Source: Camillea tinctor (lineage: Eukaryota; Ascomycota; Sordariomycetes; Xylariales; Xylariaceae). Taken from it: DNA of 64,000 bases. The position numbers and the translations under genes were made by a program. Shown one piece after another: positions 1 through 12,571 of the stretch (positions within the stretch are counted from its first letter, which is position 1; every line of letters begins with the position of its first letter). The notes under the pieces are model-generated. The model saw only the letters and a program-made list of their open reading frames with translations. It was not told the origin of the DNA and ran no database searches. The DNA lies in the NCBI GenBank assembly GCA_022578605.1, contig MU394065.1, positions 310,001 to 374,000 on the forward strand, in the 5' to 3' direction.

Positions 1-254
1 CGCGTCGCCACCTCCCCCGTCCCCAGATCGCGGTACACCGCGGCGCTGGTGTCCTCCGCTGCGCGCGCGAGGTCCCCGCGCAAGCCCCAGGCGTGCAGGA
101 GGCGCGAGGCAGGGGGGCGGACCTGCAAGCCGCCTCCGGCGGGGGACAGGTCGGGGCGCAGCTCGAGGAGCTCGACGGTGTTCTCTCGGGAGCGGGAGAG
201 GCACAGGGCTGCGGTGAGGCCGCCTAGGCCGCCGCCGACGATGAGGATGTGCAT
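1..254 (-). CDS. FAD-dependent monooxygenase, N-terminal fragment (cut by left edge)
   Basis: Partial gene whose start codon is the ATG at 254-252 and which runs off the left edge after 84 codons. The product begins with MHILIVGGGLGGLTAALCLS, a beta strand followed by the GxGxxG dinucleotide-binding turn of class A flavoprotein monooxygenases of the salicylate-hydroxylase type. A second family-like stretch (LELRPDLSPAGGGLQVRPPA) follows at residues 30-50, where the ribose-binding acidic residue and the GGGLQ segment usually lie. Such enzymes hydroxylate aromatic or polyketide substrates using FAD and NAD(P)H. The substrate cannot be told from this fragment. Coding DNA is strongly GC-rich compared with the flanking DNA, with G or C in most third positions. 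The fold is fairly sure; any specific function is not. Confidence 0.72.
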   Translation of the reverse strand, partial: MHILIVGGGLGGLTAALCLSRSRENTVELLELRPDLSPAGGGLQVRPPASRLLHAWGLRGDLARAAEDTSAAVYRDLGTGEVAT

Positions 255-1772
255 TTAAAGAGAAAGCAAAAAAATAAAAAAAAAAGGGGGGAGGGGGGGG
301 GGGCTTAGGTTGTCCTTACTATACGGTGGTAGGTGACTCTTTCTCAACTCCCTATCCCTTTTTCTGGGGGGCGTGAGCTAGGTTATTATATAGGGTAGGT
401 AGGTAGGTAAGCTTTGCGTTGCTATTTCCGTGTCGTCTTTCTGCTTACCCCCCCCCTCTCCTCGTCTCGCAGGAACGCTAGTAGTATCTAGTGTGCATAG
501 GTGTTGTCAAGCTTGTGTAAGTAGGTGATAGTAACACAAGGGTAGTCGGATGAGAAATACTGGGATGATCTCGTCCGTAAGGTAGTAGAATAGTATACCT
601 TGATAAGTGCTTCCCAGAAGATGTAAGCGAGTTGGTAAAAATGTGCAGGTAAGAGTTATCATATAGGCAAGGAAACGAAATCCTCTAGTCAACATTGACG
701 ACATATCAGAGAAAGAACGAGAGAAATAACACAGGCGAACATCATATCTACTTACCTACCTATGTGCTATTATTTTCTGTTAGATGATTGATGAGGTGAC
801 CGTTAAGTCTCTCCTGGGATCTTATATGCACGGATAGTAATCCCTACTACTACGTGCGTAACTTATGAAGCTTGAACAGGGAAACCAACAATAGCGACCT
901 AGCCTAAGTTAGTCCTATAATAATCTTCTAACCTATGCTTTTTCCCTTCTACTACTTAAGTTGAATAGAACGACCATACTTGCGTGATGAGAAATACCTC
1001 GACCGCGTTCAAGTACACTTCTAAACCCCCTGGCCCGATCTGCAGATTTATTCCTATGACTTCCTTCTTGCACCCCAGCTACCTACCTGGATTAGATAAA
1101 TAGGTATGGATCAATATATTTGGCTAATTCCGCACCATCTCAACGTTTTATTCTGCAGTTCCCGCGCTGGCCACACCATCCTTGTTGTAGATCGAGGGTC
1201 AGCTTCCATTTTCAGAGGTCTCTACTAAAACCGCAGCGAACCTTAATTATCCATTTTCTGGTCTAGGGTGTGTTCTCTCAGCCATGTGAAGATAAAATTC
1301 CATAGCTACAAAATATGTAGTCGCTTTAGACAGTATCCTAGCTTTACACGTAACAATAAGAGCAACATTATAAATTATGCCCTTCCTTTTAACCTTCAGT
1401 AGAGGCAAGCAACCACAAGCACAATTTTTACTTCAAAATAGCCAGCTAATATACACCTTTAACTCTGATGAAGTTATTGTAATCTAATAGAATATTGTAG
1501 GTACAAACTGCTTTTTATGACATTGAAACTTATAATATTCATGCTTCTTGAGTAATATACTAAATACCTATAATAAATCAATTTTCTTTCTCATTTTCTC
1601 TACACTATGAATATACCCGTATGAAGAAAAGGCGTAGTACTAAAAAAACAAAAACAAAGACTAATAGGCCCTAATCCTGCTGTGATGCGTTCTCTCTCTT
1701 TCTTAACCTCAACATTATCATCAAGTTCATTATCGCAACTGACCCTCGTAATCCATCACTCGCCGTTTCTTC
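255..1772. other. Intergenic region
   Basis: AT-leaning DNA between the start of the monooxygenase and the stop of the RhoGAP gene. It must hold the monooxygenase promoter at the left and the RhoGAP 3' UTR at the right. A G-run lies at about 285-303 and a (GGTA)n tract at 393-409. I see no credible coding exon or RNA gene. Confidence 0.6.
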
Positions 1773-4700
1773 TTACAATAGTCGCGACTCAAAAGCCTCC
1801 ATTGAGTCCCAATGATGGGAATTCTCATCGAGGTCTAGTAGTTCGTCGGCGGGGTCCCAGAACCTAACTCCTCCGCCGACACCACCGGACGGCATGCTCT
1901 TTCTCCAACGATCTGACAGGCTACGGCTAGGCGGACTTCCAAACACTTCCTCGTCGTCCACGCGGCCCATCCCGTCCACGCCTCCAAATCGTGCGCTCTT
2001 CCTGAAACTGTCGCGTATGCGCTCTTCTAGCACATCCCGGTTTTCTGTATGCACCGAGCAGGGTGACGATGAGTTGTTTTCAAGGGTGCCGAAGGGCTGC
2101 TCGTGCGCTTCCTGGCTGCCTGGAGATCCCTCCAGTCCGGTCTCCTTGAGCCCGCGAATCCGCGACGTAAAGCGCTCGAAAACGGCAATACGCTTCTCCG
2201 CTGCTTCGGCCCTGTCGCGCCACATCTTGCACTCGCGCTTCGCCATCCTCAATTGTTCGCTTATGGTTCCAACATCTACGTTCTCGCGAGTTTCCAACTG
2301 ACGGCGTAGCTGAAATATCTCTTCATTCTTTGTCTGCAAGTGCTTCTGGAGATTACAGATCTGCGCGTGTAGAAGAGAATTACCGCTTGTAGGTCGCGGG
2401 CTGTCGTTCGCATTTTGTCGTGGACTTCCATTGAACGGAGTCAGACTCTCATAACTAGCATCCCGGGCTCGTGGGGAAGCATCTGGGCTCGGGCTCGGGC
2501 GAAGGAAGTTCATATGCTGTGCCACTGGGGGTGCTTCGCTATGGGGGACCATTGTGCCTAGACTCGGAGGCCTACTCAGTTCTTGGTCACGTTGATAAAC
2601 CATCTTTCCCGGCGACGTCTGTGGCACCTTTCTTGCGGCGGTAAATCCGCCTGTAGGCCGAAGAGAAATACATGGAAACTTCGTCGGTGTCCCCTCAACT
2701 GCTGAACGAGAATATTTATGGCGAAGATGGCTCCGGTTGGCCATGAATTCAGGCTCCCTAGTCGGCGTAGATTTCTCGCTTGAATAATTGGCAAAGTTAG
2801 CTCGGTCGAAGGCCTTGGTGGGTGTGTGCACTACAGGTGTCACCATTAGCATTGATGACTTCGCTGGAGGACTGGATCTAACAGGAAGGGGTAAGCTACC
2901 ACCGCTCTTTGATCCTCGTAGGCCGTCCTGATTTCTCCCCGTTAGTACTGCTCCCTGCCCAGCTGATGAGTCTTTCACAGTGGTGTCAAACAGAGCTGCC
3001 ATAGCCTTTACAGCACCATCGATGGGCCTCGAGGCAGAACGGTATGATAGAGGCCGGTTACCGATTGCTGGTGGAGGTGTCTTAGATTTGCCAGGGGAGC
3101 CGTTGCCTTTCAAGTCTGGAGACGAGGGTGCTCCCTCGAATTTACTTTTCCTTTCTGGCGACAGAGGAAGGGGTTTTTGTTTCTGATCCCCTCGTTGATC
3201 CACCGATTGCGGCTTCCATTCTGACGTCATTTGCTTATTGTCCGCACCAGAGAACGCATCACGACTCTGTCGAGGCACTCCATATATCGTATTACGCCTC
3301 AGGCGCCTTTCCTTTGCAGACTTTGCTAATGAGTCGGTGCTAGCTCTGCCGGCCTCAGCTAAGGCCTTCCACTTTTCCAATGGCGTCTCTTTTTGCACTG
3401 GCATATCGAAATAGCCGCTATCGAGTTTGTTGGAATACCATACACTCGGACTCGGCGGCTTCTTTTGTTCCAGTGTCTCCTTCGAGGGGTGACGGCGGTG
3501 CATAACGAAAGACCGTCTTTTCGCAACGCTGTTAGTGTTTTTAGGGGTGGTCTCTAAAGACGGCGCTGATAGGAGCTTATTGCCGCCGTTGTAACTAAGA
3601 TCAAGTGTGGACTCCCGGTATTTTGGGAATTCCTCAAGGTTGGAATACCAAGAATGCCCTTCAGGAAGTAATTGCGCTGGTGGAGGTTTCTCGCGTGTTC
3701 CTGCGACTTTCTCATAGGTACTCGAGTGAGGGTGATCCTGCTTATCGAATAGACGCTTATTGTATCGAGAAAACTCGTCAAGTCCCTTGCTCTGCACTAA
3801 CTGCAAGGCCGTGCTTGATCGATCCAGTTCGCTACTTCGAGCATATCGTAGTGGCCTCCTCTCGTTCATTGGGTCACTGGGTTGAATCAGTTGAGAAGTA
3901 TTTTTTCCGATCTCTGGGTTTGGTTTACTTGGTTCCTGATATTCATCTTGAGTTGGGGAGAATCCTCTTGCGTCTCTTTGCAAATCAGACCTAGCTTGGA
4001 TTGGAGATGGTTCCTTCTGATCTATAGGACTTGTTTGAACTTTTCTCCACCGTTCGACGTCCACGGGGGAACGATCATTCCCCATGGACTTCATATCCAA
4101 ACTCGTGGCAACCGTATCATTTGTTGCCGGTGGATCATTCTCGTTTCCTGATATGAATTTGGAGGGAGGTGAAGAAGTTCGCGACGCGTAAATAGGCCCG
4201 ACGTTACTTGGAACACAATGGGCTGGTGTGGGCGATACAACTCGAGACCTTGGTCTTAAATCGCCCGCGTCACGATTATTGGGTGAAATTTCCTCGACTG
4301 TTGGTGATAAGACCCTTTTCGAGATTCTTGCCAGCATGTTGGGCGACAACTCAGAGCTAGGTGGCTTGGGGCACTGTTGGTTGGTGGAAGCTGAGCCGGG
4401 CTGATCTTGAAATCCACCCCAAGACTCTGAGCGCTCAGTCTCTGCTCAAACCATCAGCTCATTGGAATATTTAGTAAACAAGTGGAACGTGACTTACTAG
4501 GAACTGGTGGAGGATGCGCAGTATCGGAGGGGATAGTTGTGTCCTTACCTTCAGTTGAAGGTCGAGGATGATTCCAATCCGAAGCGTTCCCTTGAGAAAA
4601 TGAATCCGAGGCTGATGATCTCACAGTGCCCCTATTTACGCGGTACCTGATGTCGCCACTGTCGCGCTTTACCTTCAATGAGCCCAAGTTCCGCATATGA

Positions 4701-6386
4701 CGGACCACGTCTCTCCAATTTGTGATTAACATCTCAGTGATGCCGTTCGCGATATGTATTTTGTCTACGCTCAGTGATGTAACAGCAAGTTCAGTTTGCG
4801 ATTTCGCTTTCTTGTGTCTCCGGTCCTTTCTTGACCTCGGCGGTGTCACAGGCAACAGTACCAATCCTGTTGACGGATCTGCCACCTTCATACTGTACGA
4901 ATTGATCAGACCGCCAATCAGGAGTGGGCCAAAAACAATGCCTAAAGCGTTATATCCCATCAGGTCGGCAGTGGGGAGTGGCCGGCCATCATCATCTTCG
5001 CGGGGCGCATTTTCTGCAGCCCGACCGGCCAGACACAACAAACCAAATACTGAGCAAATCAGTTCCCTCTGGTACCGAGACTTGACAGTCCCGATAGCCA
5101 GGGCAATGAGCCGTGCACGGAGCTGAGACTCTTTTGTCCGGTTCTGCTCCGGGTCCCCGTGGAACTGGCTATATATAGCAACTAACGCATCAAATAGGGA
5201 AAGAGAACCTAGAATCCCACCTGGAAGGCCAGCCAGGAACCGCTTGAAAGTTGAGGCGATGTCGTGGACGCCACACTTGATGTGTGTGGGGAGGGTCGGG
5301 CATCGGGTGGTGCTCGAGATAGCATCAGCGTCCTTGTCGGTGCAATAATAATCGTAGAGAGCGTTGACGACCCGGAGGGAGCCGGGCACGCGAAAAATAC
5401 CTGGTGAATCCGCTGCCAGGACATGTCAGTCCGCGTTTTGGTCTAGAGCCAGTTTCCAATTTGCCGACCTTTCTGCACAAGAGCTTGAGCGAGCGCACGG
5501 AAGCAAGTTGGCAAAACTAAAGAGCACGGGGCGTACTCTGTGGGGAGGTAGAAGACGCTCTTCCCACATAACCGAACCAAAGCCGCAAGGTCCTCATCTT
5601 TCAAACCATCCTTTTTCGGCGGGTGAACGATATTGAGAGTAGCATCGCTTATGCTGCGTCGATGCCGTAGAGGTCGCTGGTCTGGGTAGATGATTGCACC
5701 TTGCGGTAGTGTTCCGGGTGCGTCTTGGCGCAAGACTCTGGAAATCCAACTTCCCCTACGGCTAGGAAGGGACTTGGACGCGTTTGCCTGAGTTTTGAGT
5801 AACTATAAGTGTATACTCTCTACCTAAGGCGAATTACTTACAGTTTTAGAGTCCGGGAAGTCTTCTCTGACTAATAGTCTTATACCGTACTTGAAGTATA
5901 TCAGCAATTTTTGTCAATATTGGTTGTATACCTACCTAGGCATATATGTATAAATATGGGTACTTATAAGAACAAGATGCACATGTGTAAGTGCAGGTAT
6001 AGGGAAAAGAGATACGCATAACCTACCCTCTTGGCCAATCGATTGTATTCAAGTATAAACTCTTCTCGGTCATCACCTAATTCCTCAATTTCTAACGACA
6101 GCCTTAACTCTGCGCTAGAAGAGGCCCAGGTCGTGTTGCTACGGTTTGCATGGCGGTGGTCATGCTTCTCGGAAGGGGGGAAACAACCGACCGATTGAGA
6201 CGGATCTGGGGCCATCTGAGGCCCAGTAAATGTAGAGCGTGAGAGCGGAGGCCTACGTTCCCCTCTCTTCCTAAAATATTCGAAAGGCTGCGAAGGTATC
6301 AACCGAGGGGCAACAATAGTAGAAGGGGTTGTAGGTTCTTTGCTCTTGGCAGAAAACGGCTCCGGGTCATCATCATAAGACGGCAT
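1773..6386 (-). CDS. RhoGAP domain protein with C-terminal coiled coil
   Basis: Five exons read from right to left: 6386-6027, 5889-5842, 5787-5469, 5412-4498 and 4441-1773. They give 1436 aa with all phases closing. The RhoGAP domain spans roughly residues 195-400. It is recognised by GIFRVPGSLRVVNALYDYYC, in which Arg250 is the catalytic arginine finger that speeds GTP hydrolysis on Rho-family GTPases. The first 190 residues are polar and include an SLPSRRGSWISRV stretch. After the domain comes about 830 residues of Ser/Pro-rich, probably disordered sequence. A coiled coil (about 1235-1305, including LQKHLQTKNEEIFQLRRQLE) follows, then an acidic tail. This layout fits fungal RhoGAPs that act at sites of polar growth. 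The intron between 6027 and 5889 appears to end in AAG rather than CAG. The start was chosen because it is the first in-frame ATG and gives a continuous first exon. Confidence 0.86.
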
Positions 6387-7464
6387 CTGGGCTAGAAGAC
6401 AAACAAAAAATGATTTATGATAGAGGGTTTACTCAAGCATGTTACAATACGTGAACAGTGTAGGAATGCAGCATCTATTAAAGTTATTAAAAAAAAAAAA
6501 AAGAGGACAAGTTGGGTGGGTATACCGGAAGCGGATCAGATATCAATAGAGAACCAAAATGGAAAGGAAGTAAATAATATAAAACACGACCCGGTATTTA
6601 GGGTCCATTGTGTATGTTGTCAACCAAGGTGTTGTCCTTCCTACGAATAGAAAATAAGTAGACAAGAGCACAGATCCTGGCGTCTCCATTGGCTACGTTA
6701 GACGCATGCAATAGACAGCACTTGCCTAGCACTTACCTTATATGTAGTAAGATGGATGGATGCAGACTAGAGGCACTGGATAAGTGGGAAAGAGCGCGTG
6801 TTGTGAGACATTCTACCTACCTACATACAGATACGTAAGGTAAGTCAACTACTAGTACGTAATGTACTTTCCTCGATCCTACCTATGCGAACTTAATATC
6901 GTCTTATGTCGTCATCTCTATCACCAATGCTTCAAGGATATGGCTACAAGTAGGTGAGGTAGATGGTAGATATCAGTAGGCTATGTGTAAGGACTGTGTG
7001 TTAGACAGTGAAACTCTGAACATCTAAACACCACCACAACACAATAATCAAGCAAATAAATCAGCTAACCCACCCACTCGTTCATCCATCCATCCCTCCT
7101 TGTGGCTTTGGCAACTTTTTTTTTTTGCCTCCGCTATAACAAGATAGCTGCCAAACTTATAGACAAATTGTCGCATATGTAGCCCGGTGTCTAATCCCAG
7201 TTGTCTACAACCTGTTCCTGATCATCCTAGTCCGGGTATTTCATAATATCGGTAGTCGGAAATCGGGAGTGAGAGAAGAAATCTAGAGAAACAAGGAACT
7301 GCTCCATATGCAATCATCCGCAGTCCCCTTAAACGCCCTACGCCTTTGCAAATGCTCGAAACCTATACTCCTTATGTCCACCTGCCTTACCGCCTTTCCT
7401 CTTCCCTAGAACCCCCTTCCTTTCCTGTAGTCATATTTGGTCCAACATGGCTTAAGCTATATCA
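6387..7464. other. Intergenic region, RhoGAP promoter side and SNF4 3' side
   Basis: It contains the upstream region of the RhoGAP gene and the 3' UTR of SNF4. A poly-A run lies at about 6490-6502, and short TACCTACCTACATAC words at about 6820. No coding exon is supported. Confidence 0.55.
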
Positions 7465-9043
7465 TTACGACGCAGGGAGCTGCTCTCCCTCATCGCCATA
7501 GAACAAGACGTACTTGAGGATATCTGACAGAGAGATAATGCCTCTTAGATGCCAATTGTCGTCGATCACGACTAGTCTGTGAACCCTAGATTGACGTAGT
7601 GTCGTGAATATCGAGTCGAGTCTATCGTCCTCCTGGCAGGTGTAGATACCCTGGAAATCCTCCGGTCTCCTCGCAAGTGCCTCTCCCACGTTTGACTTGA
7701 GCTCGTCGTATACCCCACCCTTAATACACGGTATGACATCGACGGCCTCGAAGACGTTGAGCACAACATTGTTCTTGTCGACAATGGGCACGGCCGAGAT
7801 GTTGTGCACCACCATGAGATTGATCACTTCAAGCACCGAGTCGGACATCTTAGCCGTGGCAAGGTTCTTGTAGGTGCCCAGCCCAATTTCTCGAACCGTC
7901 TTCTTGAGCAGCATGGTATGCTGCTCCGTGTTGACGGCAATAAACTTGAGGATGCGATACTGGGTAATAACGCTCACCACGGTCTCGCGGCCGGTTTCAT
8001 CGTCGATATCGACCAAGGGTATGCGGCGGGCGCGGCTCTTAAGCATGCGGCTGCAGGCCTCGTACAGCGGTCGGGAGGGATGGACGGAAACGGTCTCGAG
8101 AGGAAGGACGCCGATCGCCTTTTCAATGTCTACAGTAACGAACCACCAAATATCAGCTGACGGATCCCATCTTCTTACCCCGCATGTTCGTAATTATATT
8201 GTTTGGGCGACACCGTACCACGAAGGCTACTCAGCCTGAACTTGTCAACGTCATCAATATGTTCGGGAAATTGGCAGTAGTACTGGATGAGGTTAATGTA
8301 GTCCGTAGCGGTCAAAAGACCAGCGAACCGCGAGTGGTGCGAATCCCAGAGCGGCGCCGAGACGATCCCTGAATCAAACAGAAGAGCTCACAAGTCAGGC
8401 ATTGATCTTTGGGTCCATCGCTGAAGGGGGGGCTTAACAAATACCATTTTGGATCAGAATATTCAAGCTCTTCCTGATGAGAAGATCGTTATCGAGGACG
8501 ATAAGACGGAAGGAGAGCGGTAGCACGTCGTAACTGGTCCTGACACGGAGAAAGTCGCGCAGGCCTTTCTAGAAATTTGAAAATAGGGTCAGTCAGCCAT
8601 TCAGTTGATCAGTTAGTTTAGCTAACTACGGAGTAATTGGTAGCATTCGTGATGTTGCTTGGGTTGTTGGGGTTTTAATGTTGGTCAGAACAAGACAACT
8701 GCACCCGGCGACAGCCAAGAGAGGGGAAAAAAATCTAACACTGGATTTTTGCGTAGGATTTGGAGGGCCATTGAAATTGTCTTTTTCCGTTAACAAATAT
8801 TGAACTCACCAGGCCTTGCATCTGCTCCTCGTCGATGGGACTCATTGGCGTCGCGAACATAGGGACGGTACGACTCCCAGGTTTGGGTCTTAAGTAAGAA
8901 GAAGGCTGTACAAAAGGGAGCTCGTGACCAATTCTCGGGAACGGTGGCATAGAAGCAGAATCAGATGGCATGGCTATGGCGGCAACGGGCTGTGGCTCGC
9001 CCACCAGTTTATCAGACTTTGCAGTCGAAGGGTCATCCATCAT
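7465..9043 (-). CDS. SNF4: AMP-activated protein kinase gamma subunit (SNF4), CBS-domain protein
   Basis: Four exons: 9043-8810, 8568-8445, 8368-8219 and 8129-7465, for 390 aa. Exons 2-4 encode four CBS motifs, the adenine-nucleotide sensing module of the SNF1/AMPK complex. Markers include [20 protein letters not shown] at the first repeat, [34 protein letters not shown], and the last repeat ending [20 protein letters not shown] followed by DILKYVLF. The first 78 residues are a less conserved, Pro/Ser-rich extension. Length and order match fungal Snf4. It would regulate the SNF1 kinase in carbon-source and energy control, in cytosol and nucleus. All introns begin GT and end AG. The first of two adjacent ATGs (9043 and 9040) is taken as the start. 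Confidence 0.93.
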
Positions 9044-12000
9044 TTTCCGTCCTTGTGCCCAGATAGGCTAAGGTTCTATTTCAACGGAAGACTTTAGTGG
9101 AACGCCCGTCTCCCCGAGGTGTACAAATGGAATTGGGGTCGGGTGTACGATTGGTAAAAAAAACAACTAAAAAACAATGAAAATATAGTAGGAGGTAGTC
9201 TTAAAAAAGTCTAGAGTTTACTCCGTGTAGAACCGGCCGGTGTAGAAAGCACAAGCTAGTTTGTACACATAAGGAGGGGGGTGGGGGAAAGAATAAGGTA
9301 GAGAGAGGGGAGGGGGTTTAGTAGTAAAAAGCAAGGGGGGGAGGGGAGCTTAGCTATCAGATGTCTTAAAGTTAGAGAGATAAGCTTGAAACCATGCTGT
9401 TTGAATCAATCAATACTAAGTAGTATAACAATTAACCTTGTCAACAGAAGAATAACTTAGAAAAAAAGAGAAGAAAAAAAGGAAAGATAATGGTAATATT
9501 GAAAAGAAACAAAACGGAAAAACTAAATGACGACAAGGTTGACGATAATGTTGTTGAAGGATAGACATAGGTTATATAGATCCCACATATATATCTATCT
9601 GTCTTACCTATCTACCTACCAACCTACATAAAAAAAAAAGAATAGCTCCCCTCCACCACCCGTTCCTTATAAACAATTGATCGACCTTGGACGGTTATAG
9701 TAAACTGGAGCCGAGCGGGCAAAGCTCGTTTGATTGATCGATGAGGTGGTAGAGCAAGTTCTAGGTTCCGAATCATTATCTGATGCGATTAACCAACCAA
9801 AGGACGTAGAGACGTAAATCCAAGTGTACCTATAAGGTAACTTCAATAATTCTACCGGTAATCAGGCTCAGGGTTCCCGGTAGACACAACTACCTGTAGA
9901 CTATTGATATCTGACTTGTATCCGCTCATCGTTAATACATAACAACAAGGATGTAACCTACACACATAGTATACACTACCTATTGTACGTGTGTGCCTCT
10001 TGCCCGCATACGTACATAGGTACATACATATATGAGTAGATAAGTGCTTGTTTATATGTACCTAGTCCGGGTATAGCAAACATAAACCAGACATACATAA
10101 TGTTAATTACTACATGGAGACTGTATCCAAAGGAAGTCTTACGTATGAAGCTTTCCAATACATACACCAATACATAGTAGAAGGTCTAGACGTCAAGGCT
10201 CGGTTCGATCGTCCCAACCCGATGGAGGCGCAGCGACAGTAATACGGTAGATAAGAAAATCAAAAGGACTCGGAATGCCACACCTTGGGAAGCACCAAGC
10301 AACTATACCTAGTTTCTGCATCGCCAAGTTTCGGGAGGCTGTCGGTCACAAACCTTTCTTTTTTTTTTCTCTTTTTCAGTTTTGGATATATTTACTTTTT
10401 ATTTTCGATTTGCTTTTTTCCCCCTCTATCGAGAAGGGGTTAGACAGACCTGACTGTTTCCAAGTATGTTGTCTATCGACCACTCATTACATATGGAGTC
10501 TTGCTGGGTCGCATGGTCAAGTTCGTAGGCAAATGGTATCGTCGTCATCTGACATAGGAACCGTGCAAAAAGGAGGGTACGTCTGTTCTCGAAAAAAAAA
10601 AAGTAGGGATGGAGGTCGGGTGAGTAACCGAGTCAGACGGAAGGCAGCAACTTGGATAAGGTAGGGAGTTGGGATCATTCCGCCATTGTTTGGAACTATA
10701 AAACACGTTCAGGTGATCGAATATCTCATATTGGCTTCTCCTTTTTATATTAGTCATTGGGAACGAGTAAACACATGAACCAGAATGATATGACGGATGT
10801 ATATAGTACTTATATTATGGTCAAGGGACTTGGGGGGATAAAGTGGGTCAGTTGGTCCAACAATCGGGTTGGGAATAGCTTCACGTGAAACAGTACCGCC
10901 TAAACTCAACGTGGCGCGGTGCTTGAAAACCCAAGGCACCTATATCATTGGAAGGGACGATACTAAATGGAGCTCTTTCACATGGGAAGTTTTTTTCTTT
11001 TCCTTTTCATACTGAAATGTACTACGTATCAAACCAATCGAGTTGAACTAGGGAGTTTGAGTTCGGTACGGCACATAACACTGTAGATACCCCTCTACCT
11101 AGGCACTGCATAAAAGTGAAGCTGTCCTAAAAAGGCAGGCCGAAGTGATAATCGGGGGTGGTTTGCAGACATACTACGTCAATGTCAGGACAGGACTTGG
11201 AGCTTCTCGAAACTTATAACAAGCATAGTAGCAGGCGTGTATAGATGTAAGTAGAGTTGAGGTAGGTACCTACTGGGTAGGATAGTAGGCTAGGTAGGTA
11301 AAGTTGGAGTATGGATGTGCGCTGTGGCGTCTTACGTATGGAGCACCTACCTAGTACCTAGGTAGCAAGTGCAGTTGTAGTTAACCTAGTTTTTTATTAT
11401 GTTACTATGCTATGTGGATTGTTGTTGCAGTGATGGGATGTCGCAAGCCTTCTCCGGTGCTAACTACCCTAGCCTACCTACAGTATTCAACCTATGGATG
11501 GGATGAATTACTAGGGTGGCTGGGCCTTTTTTTTCATTTTTAATTTTTATGTTTATTTTTTTTTTCTTTACCTACAGTTACCTACATAGTACTTAAAGTA
11601 CAATACACTCCAGTGAGGTTAGGGAGGGCATTGGTGATGGTAATCAAGTGAAACCGATACGGGACTAGAGAGACCCGCCAAATCTCGGTTTTGTCTATCG
11701 TGACCAAGCTAGCCAGCTGTCGCCGAACAATTTTCGATCATAGACGAACCCGTTGATCGAGCCCCACAAAAGGTACCTAGTACATACAATCCAGAATACA
11801 ACCTAGAATGACTTGCCAGGTTCTCATCGACAAGCCCCATCCATTCCTCATTCATTCCTTCTCTCCAAAAACACCCAGCAAGCCCAGTCCACCCGCCCAC
11901 CTGCAGTAGCAGCGACAGCCCGTGTGCAAAAGGCAAGAGCATATCGAAAGCTCGACGGGGAACAGGGTTCATTGCCAGGAAGACACCTGCAACACCCATA

Positions 12001-12571
12001 GTTAACACAACCCACCCCTACCCGCTACCGCCATGAATTCGCATTATTAGTATTACTTTTACTTTTACCTACATTTGCTACTTCTTTTATTTCTACTTTA
12101 ACTTACTTTACCTACCTAACCTAACCATTAGCTCTATTTTTTTCCGCCACTTTGCAACCCTGTACTGTAAACATCCCCAGTAATGTTCAACGACGTCCAC
12201 TCTCTTTCTTCTTTTCTGAATACACGACAATACACAATTACATACGCACACCGTCGCACCACCCTCGCTGATGAGGCTTGATACTAACTCACCCGTACCC
12301 GCCTGCGCGTCATAATCGTTCGAATCGATCCTTTTTTTTTCTCTCTATATCGTTCTCATCTCTGTCTGGGCAGAAACCTTCTCAAACTCGAGCTCTCGTT
12401 TCTGTTTTTACGCCCGACGCCCATCCTTTTAAGGATAAGACTTCCATCACCAACAATACCAACCAAGGATTTCATCCCTTGCAACTCGATCATTATCAAC
12501 TTCCATCCCATCGTCGCCCTCTTTTCCGTAAATATCATCGTCGAGAGAGTTTTGGAGGTCTGCCCATAGCG
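9044..12571. other. Long gene-free region upstream of SNF4 and VAC8
   Basis: A 3.5-kb divergent region between the start codons of SNF4 (-) and VAC8 (+). It holds many TACCTA/TAGGTA words (around 9600, 11260-11310, 11345-11365), poly-A/T runs, and near VAC8 a CT-rich stretch (about 12330-12370) typical of fungal promoters and 5' UTRs. Short open frames here lack family resemblance and codon bias. I see no tRNA with both A and B boxes. Confidence 0.55.

Noticed and set aside
10198..10222. GGTTCGATCG, another B-box-like word
   Set aside because: The B-box consensus is broken and no cloverleaf folds around it.
10275..10664. Plus-strand frame of 129 codons with Phe-rich segment
   Set aside because: Built on poly-T and CT-rich DNA; composition is not coding-like.
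11709..12008. Minus-strand frame of 99 codons with hydrophobic segments
   Set aside because: No family resemblance, no ATG with good context, and no supported flanking exons; kept only as a weak candidate in the findings.
12306..12330. GTTCGAATC followed by a T run, resembling a tRNA B box and terminator
   Set aside because: No matching A box, acceptor-stem pairing or anticodon arm can be made from the preceding 70 nt.
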